Notes under the pieces: model-generated
What the model was told of the DNA's origin: nothing
The model's database searches: none
What the model saw: the letters and a program-made list of their open reading frames with translations, nothing else
Source of the DNA: Candidatus Aenigmatarchaeota archaeon
GTDB taxonomy: Archaea; Aenigmatarchaeota; Aenigmatarchaeia; QMZP01
Direction: 5' to 3'
DNA length: 64,000 nt
Assembly (NCBI GenBank): GCA_016198585.1
Contig: JACQII010000008.1
Location: 1-64,000 of the forward strand
Translations under genes and position numbers: made by a program
Part shown: piece after piece, positions 15,532-23,217 of the stretch
Position numbering within the stretch: position 1 is the first letter of the stretch
Layout of the letters: the number at the start of each line of letters is the position of its first letter

Positions 15532-17328
15532 TCAGAGCTCCTCCACCTGGACGTTCGGGTAGACGCCCATCGATTTGATCTCGTCCAGGGTCAGCTTGAA
15601 GGCGTAGGAGGTCTCCACCCACTGGATGGACGACTCCTTGCAGATGGAACAGAAGGTCCTGTTCTTGGCGACGTCGTGGGTCGCGATCATGCCGCACTTG
15701 GTGCAGACAGGCATGAAGGCCTTGTCCGAGTCGAACCGCTCCTTGAGCGTGAGCGCGGCGCCGTGGCCGATCAGGCACTGCTGCTCCATCTCCCCTATCC
15801 GCAGGCCGCCCCGCTTGGCCCGGCCCTCGGTCGGCTGCTTCGTCAGGAGCGTGACCGGACCGCGCGAGCGGGCGTGGATCTTGTCGGTGACCATGTGGTC
15901 GAGCTTCATGTAGAAGGAGATGCCCACGTAGATGCGGACAGTGAACGCCTTCCCGGTGCGGCCGTCGTACAGGACCTCTTTGCCGTCGTCGCGGAATCCC
16001 AGGCGCTTCAGGAGCTTCCGGATGTCCTCGTCCTTCATGTGGTCGAAGGCCGAGGCGTCGACGGTCTCGCCGTTGAGCGCGCCGGTCTTGGCGGCGATGA
16101 TCTCGAGGAGCTGGCCGATCGTCATCCGCGAGGGGATCGCGTGGGGATTGAAGATGATGTCGGGGACCACGCCACGGCCGGTGAAGGGCATGTCCTCCTG
16201 GTTGACGAGCAGGCCGACCACGCCTTTCTGCCCGTGGCGGGAGGCGAACTTGTCGCCGAGCTCGGGCTGCCGGGCGTCGCGGATGCGGATCTTGAACAGC
16301 TGGTCTGCGTCAGTCGTCTCGGAGATGAAAATCGTGTCGACCAGGCCGCGCTCGCCGTGCTTGATCGTGACTGAAGTCTCGCGCTTGTTCTCGATGTCCG
16401 AGGCGAACTCCTCGGTGGTGAGGAACCGGAGCGGGGAGATCTTCCCTACCAGGACGGAGTCGCTCGTCACGAAGGACATCGGGTTGATGATGCCGTCGGC
16501 GTCCAGGTCCTTGTAGGCGTCCTCTCCCCGGAATCCCTTGATCCCCGGTTCGGGGATCTGGATCGCGTCTTCCTGGCCTCCCCAGTAGCGCTTCTTGAGG
16601 GTCTCGTACGTCCTGAAGTAGAAGCTGCGGGCCAGGCCGCGCTGGATCGAGGACTTGTTCAGGATCACGGCGTCTTCCATGTTGTAGCCGTCGTAGCAGC
16701 CGACCGCGATGACGATGTTCTGGCCCTCGGGGAATTCGGACAGGACCTTACTGGTCTTGGTCTCGACGAGCGGGACCTGGGGATAGGCGAGGGCGTTGAA
16801 CTTGGTGTCGGTCCGCAGGAGGTAGTTGCCGGTCGGCACGCCGATCGACTGGCCCACCATCTTGGCGCCGTAGTTGATGCGGTCACCGCGGTTGTACTCC
16901 GGATAGGGGATCAATCCAGCAGAGAGGCCGAGCAGGGAGATCGGGTCGATCTCGACGTGGGTGTGGTCCTTACCGATCTGGTCCTCGCGGAGCGCGACCA
17001 GGGCGTTCTCCTCCTCCTCGGCGTCCAGGTATTCCACGATCCCGTGGGCGACCAGGAACGACCAGTCCGCCTGGCCGGCGTCGACCTTGGCGCGGACGGC
17101 CTCGGTGAGGCGGGACTTGCCGTTCTCGACGATGATCAGCGGGCGCCGGACGCGGCCCGCGTCGGTGGAGATGCGCACTTCCCGGAACTCGGGGTAGTAG
17201 ACCGCGTTCAGCTGGATGGAGAGCAGCCCCATCCGGCGTTTCTTCCGGACGTTCGCGACGTAGAGGTCGGGCTGGGCCGCCTCTCCGATGCGCTTGCCGT
17301 TGAAGTAAATATCTGCCTTGTCTTTCAT
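15532..17328 (-). CDS. rpo2C: DNA-directed RNA polymerase subunit B'
   Basis: C-terminal part of the second largest RNA polymerase subunit, 598 residues. Characteristic segments: GYDGYNMEDAVILNKSSI, GDKFASRHGQKGVVG with the conserved nucleotide-binding Lys, and RGGLRIGEMEQQCLIGHGAA. A C-terminal zinc site is visible as CTKCG...CSICK. The B subunit is split into two genes, with the break just before the segment starting MKDKADIYFNGK; this split is seen in many euryarchaeal lineages and absent in Crenarchaeota. Spacing to rpo2N is 4 nt. Confidence 0.97.
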   Translation of the reverse strand: MKDKADIYFNGKRIGEAAQPDLYVANVRKKRRMGLLSIQLNAVYYPEFREVRISTDAGRVRRPLIIVENGKSRLTEAVRAKVDAGQADWSFLVAHGIVEYLDAEEEENALVALREDQIGKDHTHVEIDPISLLGLSAGLIPYPEYNRGDRINYGAKMVGQSIGVPTGNYLLRTDTKFNALAYPQVPLVETKTSKVLSEFPEGQNIVIAVGCYDGYNMEDAVILNKSSIQRGLARSFYFRTYETLKKRYWGGQEDAIQIPEPGIKGFRGEDAYKDLDADGIINPMSFVTSDSVLVGKISPLRFLTTEEFASDIENKRETSVTIKHGERGLVDTIFISETTDADQLFKIRIRDARQPELGDKFASRHGQKGVVGLLVNQEDMPFTGRGVVPDIIFNPHAIPSRMTIGQLLEIIAAKTGALNGETVDASAFDHMKDEDIRKLLKRLGFRDDGKEVLYDGRTGKAFTVRIYVGISFYMKLDHMVTDKIHARSRGPVTLLTKQPTEGRAKRGGLRIGEMEQQCLIGHGAALTLKERFDSDKAFMPVCTKCGMIATHDVAKNRTFCSICKESSIQWVETSYAFKLTLDEIKSMGVYPNVQVEEL

Positions 17329-17332
17329 GGGA

Positions 17333-18778
17333 TCACGCGAGCGATTTCAGGATCTTCTCCTCTTCATCCGCAGAGATGCCGGGAGTGATCTCGGCCAGGA
17401 GCGCGAGGTGCTTCCGGAGGCCGATCGAGCTTCCTTCAGGGGTCTCGGCCGGGCAGAGGCGGCCGAACTCGGTCGGGTGGATCTGCCGGGCGCGGAAGTG
17501 CTCCTGGGTGGTGGTCAGGGGCGACATCACCGAGCGGAGGTGCGAGACGGTCTTGGTGTACGAGCTCCGGTCGAGCCGCTGCGAGACGCCGGACCGGCCG
17601 CCGATCCAGTTGCCGGTCGCGAGGGAGGAGAGGATCTGCTTGCTGACCGCGTCGGCCTCGATGATGCCCTGGATGGTCGGGGTCTTGCCGCGCTTGATCA
17701 GCTTCTGGTAGTTGTAGGTCATCTTCGCGAGGAGGCCCCAGCGCCCAAGGAGGATCGACCGGAAAAGCTGCGAGAGGAGCTCGCCCGAGGTGAGGAGGCG
17801 CTTGTTCGCGTAGTGGTCGATGTCGTCCTCGGGGATCTTCCGCATCGACAGGAGGATGGTCTTCTTGATGACCCGGGAGAGCACGCGGGCCTTGTTGAGC
17901 CGGTCGGCGGTCTCCTGGCCGACGTGCGGGAGCAGGTAGCGGTCGAGTATCTGTGCCACCCGCTCGTCGCGGTAGTCCTCGTCTACCCGGAGCTTCTTCC
18001 CGATGACTTCGACGGCCGATTTCTGCGTTGCTGCTTCCTCCTGGTAGAGGTTGATGAAGAACTCGTTGAGGATCTGGGGGTCCGAGGAGATGTTGAGGGA
18101 GATGTCGCGGTCGGTCTCCATGCCGAGTGCCTTGAGCAGCGTCACGATCGGGAGCTTGCGGATGTTGGCGAAGGAGATGCTGATCTCACCGTCGCCGCGG
18201 CGCTCGATGAGGTGCCGCTGCTTGAAACCGGCGCGCTCGGAGTTGATGCGGACGCTCACCAGGTCGCCGGCCGCCTCGAAGATGGGCTTGTTGTTGGCGA
18301 TCTCCTCGATGAGGACGATGACGCGCTCGGTCCCGTTCACGATGAAGTACCCGCCGGGGTCGGCCGGGTCCTCCCCGCGCTGGATCAGTTCCTTGTCCGC
18401 GAGGCCTGCCGTGGAGCAGAGGTCTGATCGGATCATGATCGGGATGGCGCCGATGTGGACCTTCTCAGGCTTCTCCTGGACGCCGTTCATGACCGGGACG
18501 ATCTCCACGAAGAGCGGGGCAGAGTAGTTGAGGTTCCGGATGCGGGCCTCGTTGGGGAACAGCGTCCGGGTCGAACCGTCGGCTTCCTTGACCACGGGGC
18601 GGCCGACGCTCACCTTGCCGAAGACGAGCTTGATGTCGCCCAATTCAGGCGAGAGCTTGACTTCCTTGATCTCGTTGATGATGTTCTGGAGGCCCTCGGC
18701 GATGAACCGGTTGAAGGAGTCGATCTGGAACGTGACGAAACCGCGTTCCCTCTCGAACAGTTCAATCAGGTTCACCAT
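17333..18778 (-). CDS. rpo2N: DNA-directed RNA polymerase subunit B''
   Basis: N-terminal part of the second largest RNA polymerase subunit, 481 residues. It begins with the ELFERERGFVTFQIDSFNRF region and contains GGYFIVNGTERVIVLIEE and, near the end, CPAETPEGSSIGLRKHLALLAEI, the fork-loop region before the split. The neighbour rpo2C supplies the remainder. The rpo5 stop is immediately upstream (adjacent bases). No inserted domain was noticed. Confidence 0.97.
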   Translation of the reverse strand: MVNLIELFERERGFVTFQIDSFNRFIAEGLQNIINEIKEVKLSPELGDIKLVFGKVSVGRPVVKEADGSTRTLFPNEARIRNLNYSAPLFVEIVPVMNGVQEKPEKVHIGAIPIMIRSDLCSTAGLADKELIQRGEDPADPGGYFIVNGTERVIVLIEEIANNKPIFEAAGDLVSVRINSERAGFKQRHLIERRGDGEISISFANIRKLPIVTLLKALGMETDRDISLNISSDPQILNEFFINLYQEEAATQKSAVEVIGKKLRVDEDYRDERVAQILDRYLLPHVGQETADRLNKARVLSRVIKKTILLSMRKIPEDDIDHYANKRLLTSGELLSQLFRSILLGRWGLLAKMTYNYQKLIKRGKTPTIQGIIEADAVSKQILSSLATGNWIGGRSGVSQRLDRSSYTKTVSHLRSVMSPLTTTQEHFRARQIHPTEFGRLCPAETPEGSSIGLRKHLALLAEITPGISADEEEKILKSLA

Positions 18779-19009
18779 TCACATCACCACACGATAATAG
18801 AGGCTCTGGCCAGCGGTCGGGGAATTCCGGGTAATCTTGATGATGTCGCCCTTCTGGGCGTTGATGGCCTTGACGACTGGATCAGTCGACGGGATCAGGG
18901 GGAATTGGTCCTTGGTGACGCCGAGGCTGTCGAGCAGGTTTTTTGCGTCTTGCTTGGAGAGAATCTCGTGGGGAGGCACAAGTTCATGCTTGAGGATATC
19001 CACCACCAT
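18779..19009 (-). CDS. rpo5: DNA-directed RNA polymerase subunit H
   Basis: 76 residues, the usual archaeal length of Rpo5 (eukaryotic Rpb5 C-terminal assembly domain). The signature LVPPHEILSKQDAKNLL is followed by FPLIPSTDPVVKAINAQKGDIIKITRNSPTAGQSLYYRVV. It is the first gene of the polymerase operon. I chose the ATG at 19009, directly before the conserved VVDILKHEL; the open frame extends to an ATG at 19147, but that codon sits almost on the TATA box and the added residues look non-coding. This leaves an untranslated leader of about 120 nt, unusual for this genome. Confidence 0.95.
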   Translation of the reverse strand: MVVDILKHELVPPHEILSKQDAKNLLDSLGVTKDQFPLIPSTDPVVKAINAQKGDIIKITRNSPTAGQSLYYRVVM

Positions 19010-19024
19010 AGCCACACCACCGCC

Positions 19025-19157
19025 CCGACAGCTTTCAGGCACAAGCCGCTGTCGGCACGGAACAGGCAGGAGTACGCTCGAACACGTTGCCCCGAGGTGC
19101 CCCCAGCCCAGTCCCCTCTCTCGCGATACTCCCACATTGACGCGCATCTATTTAAAG
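19025..19157 (-). promoter_or_regulatory. RNA polymerase operon promoter and structured leader
   Basis: The minus strand carries a TATA box CCTTTAAATAG (about 19148-19158), then roughly 120 nt of leader before the rpo5 ATG. Near the ATG the leader has a perfect 8-bp stem CCGACAGC/GCTGTCGG (19048-19055 with 19025-19032) with a 15-nt loop, ending 15 nt before the start codon. The GGTGGTG just after it could be the ribosome-binding site. Most genes here are predicted leaderless, so this leader may regulate polymerase synthesis (inference). Confidence 0.5.
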
Positions 19158-19168
19158 GTTTCGTCGTT

Positions 19169-19702
19169 TTACGACAATTGGCTAACTTTTCCGGACGGTT
19201 TTCTCTCCGGCACCCCACGGGACGCCCGTGAAAGGATCTCCTCCTCTCCGGGCGGTCTTCCTGAAACCCTTTGCACCGCCGCTGGTCCTCCATGACCTAA
19301 CTTGCCCTCGGCGAACGCCGAAAGCCTCGTGATCTTTGGAGACGGCCCAGCCTCCCAGAAGCCGAGCCTTCCCCTGGCATCCAGTGGTTCAATCCGTTGC
19401 ACATCTTCGAGAACGAAGCCATATGTGCCCCATGCGGATGTCGCCAGGTGGCGGGAGTGGTCAGCCCGATGGTCCTGCTCACTAACATACTTCTTGACCG
19501 CGACGAGCCTCGCCTTTCCTAGGATGGCCCCGCAAGGGAGGGCGGAGAAGCCGAAACGCTCCATGGCTTTCCGGTCTGGTGCGCGCGACGCATGGATGAG
19601 GAACGCTCCCCGAAAGGCCGTCGTCCACGTCCGCAGCTCTATCGTTTTCCTGCCCTGCAGGATCAGCTCGGCAAACGGCTGCTTGATGGAGAGCGCTTTC
19701 AT
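19169..19702 (-). CDS. ASCH-domain (PUA-like) protein
   Basis: 177 residues. The N-terminal 110 residues form an ASCH/PUA-like domain, recognised by MKALSIKQPFAELILQGRKT followed by IELRTW, then FLIHASRAPD and AILGKARLVAV. Such domains bind RNA or act on modified nucleosides (some are N4-acetylcytidine amidohydrolases). The C-terminal 60 residues are rich in Gly, Pro, Arg and Ser and look disordered. The gene ends just upstream of the polymerase operon promoter and lies downstream of a tRNA-Lys gene on the same strand, so the two could be transcribed together. Confidence 0.8.
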   Translation of the reverse strand: MKALSIKQPFAELILQGRKTIELRTWTTAFRGAFLIHASRAPDRKAMERFGFSALPCGAILGKARLVAVKKYVSEQDHRADHSRHLATSAWGTYGFVLEDVQRIEPLDARGRLGFWEAGPSPKITRLSAFAEGKLGHGGPAAVQRVSGRPPGEEEILSRASRGVPERKPSGKVSQLS

Positions 19703-19706
19703 GGAA

Positions 19707-19846
19707 TGGGCCCGACGGGATTCGAACCCGCGACCGCCCGGTTTCTTCTGTCATCGCGCTTGCGCGCTACGCACGCTTTTAACATGACATTAAAAGCCTC
19801 ATCGGGGAGCTCCCACGGATGCTCTACCAGACTGAGCTACGGGCCC
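19707..19846 (-). tRNA. tRNA-Lys(UUU) with two introns
   Basis: Acceptor stem GGGCCCG/CGGGCCC, discriminator A, D-arm GCTC-AGTCTGGTA-GAGC, T-arm GCGGG-TTCGAAT-CCCGT. Removing two introns gives anticodon stem TCCGG/CCGGG and loop CTTTTAA (anticodon UUU). Intron 1 (18 nt, 19798-19815) lies between positions 30 and 31: exon CATC pairs with intron GATG, with bulges CG|T and AG|G. Intron 2 (48 nt, 19743-19790) is at the canonical 37/38 site: exon CTTT pairs with intron GAAG, bulges TA|A and AA|A, inner stem TGTCAT/ATGACA. Exons total 74 nt. TATA GTTTTATATAG lies about 30 nt upstream. The A discriminator is unusual for Lys, but the anticodon loop fits. Confidence 0.85.
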
Positions 19847-19915
19847 ACAGTATCTCCTTTGGCCGTGGACTATATAAAACGGTGGGCGCAGGAGCTGCCG
19901 CCTTCCTGGACTGGC

Positions 19916-20407
19916 TCAGTAGTTGCCGTGGATCTGTGCGTCCGCGTCCTGGCGGCGCTTCATGTGCTCGGCGAACAGCTCCTTGTAGCCGGACTTCTCG
20001 CGCGCAGGCGGCGTCACGAGGGGCAGCTGTTTCCGCAGCTGGGTGAACGCCTCCTGGACGTCGCCGGTGAACTTCCAGGAGAGGACGCACTTGCCGACGC
20101 TGGGGTTGGTGATCGTGTAGCCGGCGTTGGCGGGGATAGTGACCTTGTCGCCGGTCTGGAGCGTCTGCTCGCGCTCCTTGCCGGCTTCTTCGATGCGGAT
20201 CACTGAAGAACCGGCCATCTGCTTGAACATGCCGGGCGCCTGTCGGGCGCGCTTCGGGAGGGTGGCGTTCGGGTTCAGGTCGAGGAAACCCTGGGAAGCG
20301 AAGGGATCGCAACGGCCCACCAGAAGGAGGCCTTCCGGCATCTGGTAGTAGTCGCAGTCCTCGGCTTCGATCTCGATCATGAAATCCTGCTCGATGTCGC
20401 GGTCCAT
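19916..20407 (-). CDS. Cupin-like protein of unknown function, 163 aa
   Basis: No named family recognised with certainty. The middle (about residues 65-110) alternates strands and turns, with TLQTGDKVTIPANAGYTITNPSVGKCVLSWKF, which resembles the second half of a cupin barrel; a first motif is not obvious. The C-terminus is helical and charged (KRRQDADAQIHGNY). No signal peptide or membrane helix. CTTTTTAATCC 30 nt upstream of the ATG is a good TATA box. It may be a sensor or sugar-binding cupin; low certainty. Confidence 0.6.
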   Translation of the reverse strand: MDRDIEQDFMIEIEAEDCDYYQMPEGLLLVGRCDPFASQGFLDLNPNATLPKRARQAPGMFKQMAGSSVIRIEEAGKEREQTLQTGDKVTIPANAGYTITNPSVGKCVLSWKFTGDVQEAFTQLRKQLPLVTPPAREKSGYKELFAEHMKRRQDADAQIHGNY

Positions 20408-20453
20408 AGGAAGAATGGTGGGGTTTGGATTAAAAAGGCGCCATGGTCGGCCC

Positions 20454-20900
20454 TTACTCGCGCTCGTACGTCCCCATGAGCTGGGCCTCGTCGAGGACGT
20501 GGCCTTCCGTGGCCGCGAGCAGGTCGCTCTTGGTGGACCCCGCCTGCAGGTGGAGCTTCGTGTCCAAGGCGTAGAGCTTGAAGAAGTACCGGTGCTTCGC
20601 GGGCGGGCACGGTCCCCCGTACCCAGGGCGGCCCCAGGTGTTTTCGCCCTCGACGCCGATCTTCGCGCCCTCGGGAATCTTCTTGGTGTGCGCCGGAATG
20701 TTCCAGACCACCCAGTGGTTCCACATCCGATCCGACCGGATCACGGTGGGCACGTCCGGATCCTCCATGATGAGGACCAGGCTCTCGGTCCCTTCCGGGA
20801 CGTCGTCAATGTGCAATTCAGGGGACCGGTCGTCGCCGTCGCAGGTGTACTTTGCGGGGATGGGTCCGTGATCCTTGAACGCGGGACTGCTGAGCTTCAT
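20454..20900 (-). CDS. PEBP/YbhB-family protein
   Basis: 148 residues of the phosphatidylethanolamine-binding-protein family in its bacterial/archaeal form. Diagnostic segments: IPAKYTCDGDDRSPELHIDDVP, LVLIMEDPDVP, WNHWVVWNIPA, and GRPGYGGPCPPAKHRYFFKLYALD. The ligand pocket residues (Asp in DPDVP, His in HWVVWN and in KHRY) are conserved. The role in archaea is not established; protease inhibition or ligand binding has been proposed. The start at 20900 is 30 nt from a TATA-like CTTTTTTAG; an earlier ATG at 20918 is less likely. Confidence 0.9.
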   Translation of the reverse strand: MKLSSPAFKDHGPIPAKYTCDGDDRSPELHIDDVPEGTESLVLIMEDPDVPTVIRSDRMWNHWVVWNIPAHTKKIPEGAKIGVEGENTWGRPGYGGPCPPAKHRYFFKLYALDTKLHLQAGSTKSDLLAATEGHVLDEAQLMGTYERE

Positions 20901-20965
20901 GAAGAAGCTTGACGGCACGACTAAAAAAGCTTCCGCCGCGCGCCTCGTGGAAGAAGCGCACGCGA

Positions 20966-21087
20966 CGGCCCGGGCGGGACTCGAACCCGCGTCAAGAGCG
21001 ATCTGTCACGTTTTTCCGTGCACGCTTTTGCGCGCAGCGGAAAAGGGTGCTGACAGGCTCTTATGCTAGCCGCTACACCACCGGACC
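20966..21087 (-). tRNA. tRNA-Asp(GUC) with a canonical 37/38 intron
   Basis: Acceptor GGTCCGG/CCGGGCC (one G-U), discriminator G, D-arm GTGT...GCAT, anticodon stem AGAGC/GCTCT, loop CTGTCAC (anticodon GUC), T-arm GCGGG-TTCGAGT-CCCGC. A 50-nt intron (21001-21050) lies after position 37. Its bulge-helix-bulge is textbook: exon CTGT pairs with intron ACAG, bulges CA|G and AT|C, inner helix CAC/GTG continuing into TTTTCCG/CGGAAAA. Exons total 72 nt. The minus-strand TATA box CGTTTTAAATAC lies about 30 nt upstream. Confidence 0.92.
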
Positions 21088-21114
21088 TTGTGCATCTTCT
21101 TTGGGCCGACGTAT

Positions 21115-21894
21115 TTAAAACGGTTGCGCGGCTCCGGTCCCTTTCGAGGCGATGCGGCGCAGCTCCCGTTGTCCGATCCGGGCGATACGACTGCCGTGGA
21201 AATCGATGTCCGCGAGGCGGAGGCCGCCGATGGCCGTGCGCTTCAAGGAGAGGACGCGGTTGTCGAGGGCAGCGACCATCTTCTTGACCTGGCGCTTCTT
21301 TCCCTCGGTGATCACCAGCTCGAGCTGCCGCGGACCGAGGAGTTGGGCGCGCACCGCGCGCACCGGAAAGGAGCGGCCGGTGTCGTCGTCGCGGATGGTG
21401 ACGCCCGCGAGGAGGTGGGCAAGGTCGGCCGGGGAGACCGGCTTCTCTACGATGGCCTCGTACGTCTTCATGACCTGGTGCGCTGGCCGGGTGACCAGCT
21501 TCTCCAGCTGGCCGTCGTTCGTGACCAGGAGCAGGCCTTCGGTATCGCGGTCGAGCCGACCGATGCAGAAGAGCGATGCCCTGGTCTTCGGGTCCAGGTC
21601 GAAGAGGTCGAGGAGGCCGTAGATCGTGCGCTCCCCGGTCGAGGTCTTCTGGCAGACATAGCCAGGAGGCTTGTCCATCGCCAGGTAGAGGGGCCGCTGC
21701 AGCTGGAGCGCATGCTGGACCCCGTCCTTCACCAGGAGGATGTTCGAGGTCCGGCGGATGCCGGTCTTCGGGTCCTCGGCAACGATCCCGTTCACGAGGA
21801 CGCGCCGCTGCTGGACTGCCCGGACTGCCTCGGCTGCCCGGGAGAACTCGCCGGTCTTCATCAGGTACGAGAGCAGCATGATGCGTTTCGACAT
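21115..21894 (-). CDS. RsuA/RluB-family pseudouridine synthase
   Basis: 259 residues: an N-terminal S4-like RNA-binding domain (about 1-60, with RRVLVNGIVAED) and a catalytic domain with GRLDRDTEGLLLVTNDGQL, in which the first Asp after GRL is the catalytic nucleophile. The downstream motif ELVITEGKKRQVKKM matches the RNA-contacting segment of the family. This family modifies rRNA in bacteria and is uncommon in archaea, so ancient transfer from bacteria is plausible (inference). GC content matches the host. A TATA-like GCTTTTAAGC lies about 34 nt upstream. Confidence 0.88.
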   Translation of the reverse strand: MSKRIMLLSYLMKTGEFSRAAEAVRAVQQRRVLVNGIVAEDPKTGIRRTSNILLVKDGVQHALQLQRPLYLAMDKPPGYVCQKTSTGERTIYGLLDLFDLDPKTRASLFCIGRLDRDTEGLLLVTNDGQLEKLVTRPAHQVMKTYEAIVEKPVSPADLAHLLAGVTIRDDDTGRSFPVRAVRAQLLGPRQLELVITEGKKRQVKKMVAALDNRVLSLKRTAIGGLRLADIDFHGSRIARIGQRELRRIASKGTGAAQPF

Positions 21895-21935
21895 GGTGCC
21901 ACTGTGGAGATACAGATTCCCGGCTTAAAAGCGGG

Positions 21936-22325
21936 CTAGGTCACGACCAGCTTCACGTAGTCGATCTTCTTGCTGGTCTCGAGCTGGCTGTGCATTTTCT
22001 TGATCGTGGCTGCGTCGCCGGAGAGGACGAAAACCTCCAGGCACTTCCCGCCGGGGAGGTTGTTATGGATCTGGGTGGTGATGATCTCCTCGAACTCGTG
22101 CTTGGCGAACGTCACTGCGTCTTCGGCGCCTTTCGAGTGCATCAGCAGGAGGATGCCCTGCTTCTGGCCGACGAGGGCCTCTTGCTGCTTGTGCTCGACC
22201 ATGATCTTGCGGAGCCCGGCCCGGAGCATCTCGCTCCGGCCGGAGAAGCCCATCTCCTTCTGGATGCGCTGCATCTCCCTTGCCAGTTCCGGGGAGACCG
22301 AGAGGCTGAGAATGCGCTGTGCCAT
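21936..22325 (-). CDS. NikR-like ribbon-helix-helix transcription regulator
   Basis: 129 residues. The N-terminal ribbon-helix-helix (ILSLSVSPELAREMQRIQKEMGFSGRSEMLRAGLRKIM) is followed by an ACT-like metal-binding domain as in NikR. A His/Cys pair in TQIHNNLPGGKCLEVFVLSGD sits where NikR has its nickel ligands, but the full four-ligand set is not obvious, so the metal may differ from nickel. It is divergent from a ZIP-family metal transporter with only about 80 bp between, strongly suggesting metal-dependent control of that transporter and of itself. Confidence 0.82.
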   Translation of the reverse strand: MAQRILSLSVSPELAREMQRIQKEMGFSGRSEMLRAGLRKIMVEHKQQEALVGQKQGILLLMHSKGAEDAVTFAKHEFEEIITTQIHNNLPGGKCLEVFVLSGDAATIKKMHSQLETSKKIDYVKLVVT

Positions 22326-22356
22326 ATAATAATTCTGCGCCTTTTCTTTATAAAAG

Positions 22357-22384
22357 TTAATAACGATAGCGAAAAGCTTATTAA
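22357..22384. promoter_or_regulatory. Candidate operator TTAATAA-N14-TTATTAA between regulator and ZIP transporter
   Basis: A perfect 7-bp inverted repeat (22357-22363 and 22378-22384) spanning 28 bp, the same overall span as the known NikR operator of Escherichia coli (two 6-bp arms with 16 between). The right arm forms part of the TATA box of the transporter gene (28 nt before its ATG) and the left arm abuts the TATA box CTTTTATAAAG of the regulator gene, so binding would block both promoters (inference). Confidence 0.6.
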
Positions 22385-22405
22385 TGGTCGCGGTCTCTCT
22401 TAGTG

Positions 22406-23170
22406 ATGGCAGCCGACATCCTGCTGATCCTGGCCAGTGTGGTGATCGTCAGCCTGATCTCCGTGGTCGGGGTCGTCACGCTCTCCCTGCGGAAGGACGC
22501 GCTGGCGAAGGTGCTCATGCTCCTCGTCGCGCTGGGCGCGGGGACGCTCATCGGCGGCGCCTTGTTCGACCTCATCCCTGAGGCGCTGGAGCTTGGGGGA
22601 AACGTCGCGCTCCAATACATCGCCGGCGGAATCGTGCTCTTCTTCGTGATCGAGCGGGTGATCCACGCCCACCACCATCACCACATCACCGAGGATTCCC
22701 AGGAAGCTGAGCACCTGCGGCGGCCGTTCGCCGTCCTGAACCTGATCGGCGAGGCCATCCACAACTTCCTGGACGGGACGATCATCGCCGCCTCGTACCT
22801 GCTGGGGTTCGAGCTGGGGGTGGCAGCGACGATCGCCATCATCTTCCACGAGATCCCCCAGGAGATCGGCGACTTCGGCATCCTCGTGAAAGGTGGATTC
22901 TCGGTGCGGAAGGCCCTGCAGTACAACCTCCTGGTCGCGCTGACGGCGGTTGTCGGGGCGCTGGTGGTGGTCTTCGCCGCCGGCCTGGTCGAGGGGCTGG
23001 AACTGTTCCTGATCTCCATCGCGGGCGGAGGCTTCCTGTATATCGCCCTTGCGAACCTCATCCCTGAGCTGCACCACGAGCGGAGCACGGTCAAGCAGGT
23101 CCTCCAGACGATCTTCCTGATCGTCGGGATCGCCCTGCTCTTCGTCATCACGACGACGTTCGTGGAGTAG
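22406..23170 (+). CDS. ZIP-family metal transporter
   Basis: 254 residues with about eight membrane helices. Family signatures: GEAIHNFLDGTIIAASYL in helix 4 and IFHEIPQEIGDFGILVKGG in helix 5, whose His and Glu residues line the metal path. A cytosolic His-rich loop HAHHHHHITEDSQ lies between helices 3 and 4, as in many zinc/iron ZIP carriers. The ATG at 22406 lies 28 nt from the TATA box (a GTG three bases earlier is less likely). The gene is divergent from the NikR-like regulator and likely metal-repressed. Confidence 0.92.
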   Translation: MAADILLILASVVIVSLISVVGVVTLSLRKDALAKVLMLLVALGAGTLIGGALFDLIPEALELGGNVALQYIAGGIVLFFVIERVIHAHHHHHITEDSQEAEHLRRPFAVLNLIGEAIHNFLDGTIIAASYLLGFELGVAATIAIIFHEIPQEIGDFGILVKGGFSVRKALQYNLLVALTAVVGALVVVFAAGLVEGLELFLISIAGGGFLYIALANLIPELHHERSTVKQVLQTIFLIVGIALLFVITTTFVE

Positions 23171-23217
23171 GGGCTCGGCATCTCCATTTAAAGTTTCGCG
23201 AGAATCATGTCCTAGCT

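Noticed and set aside
19010-19147. An N-terminally extended Rpo5 starting at 19147
   Set aside because: The ATG lies almost on the TATA box, the extra residues do not resemble Rpo5, and the segment contains a perfect stem-loop.
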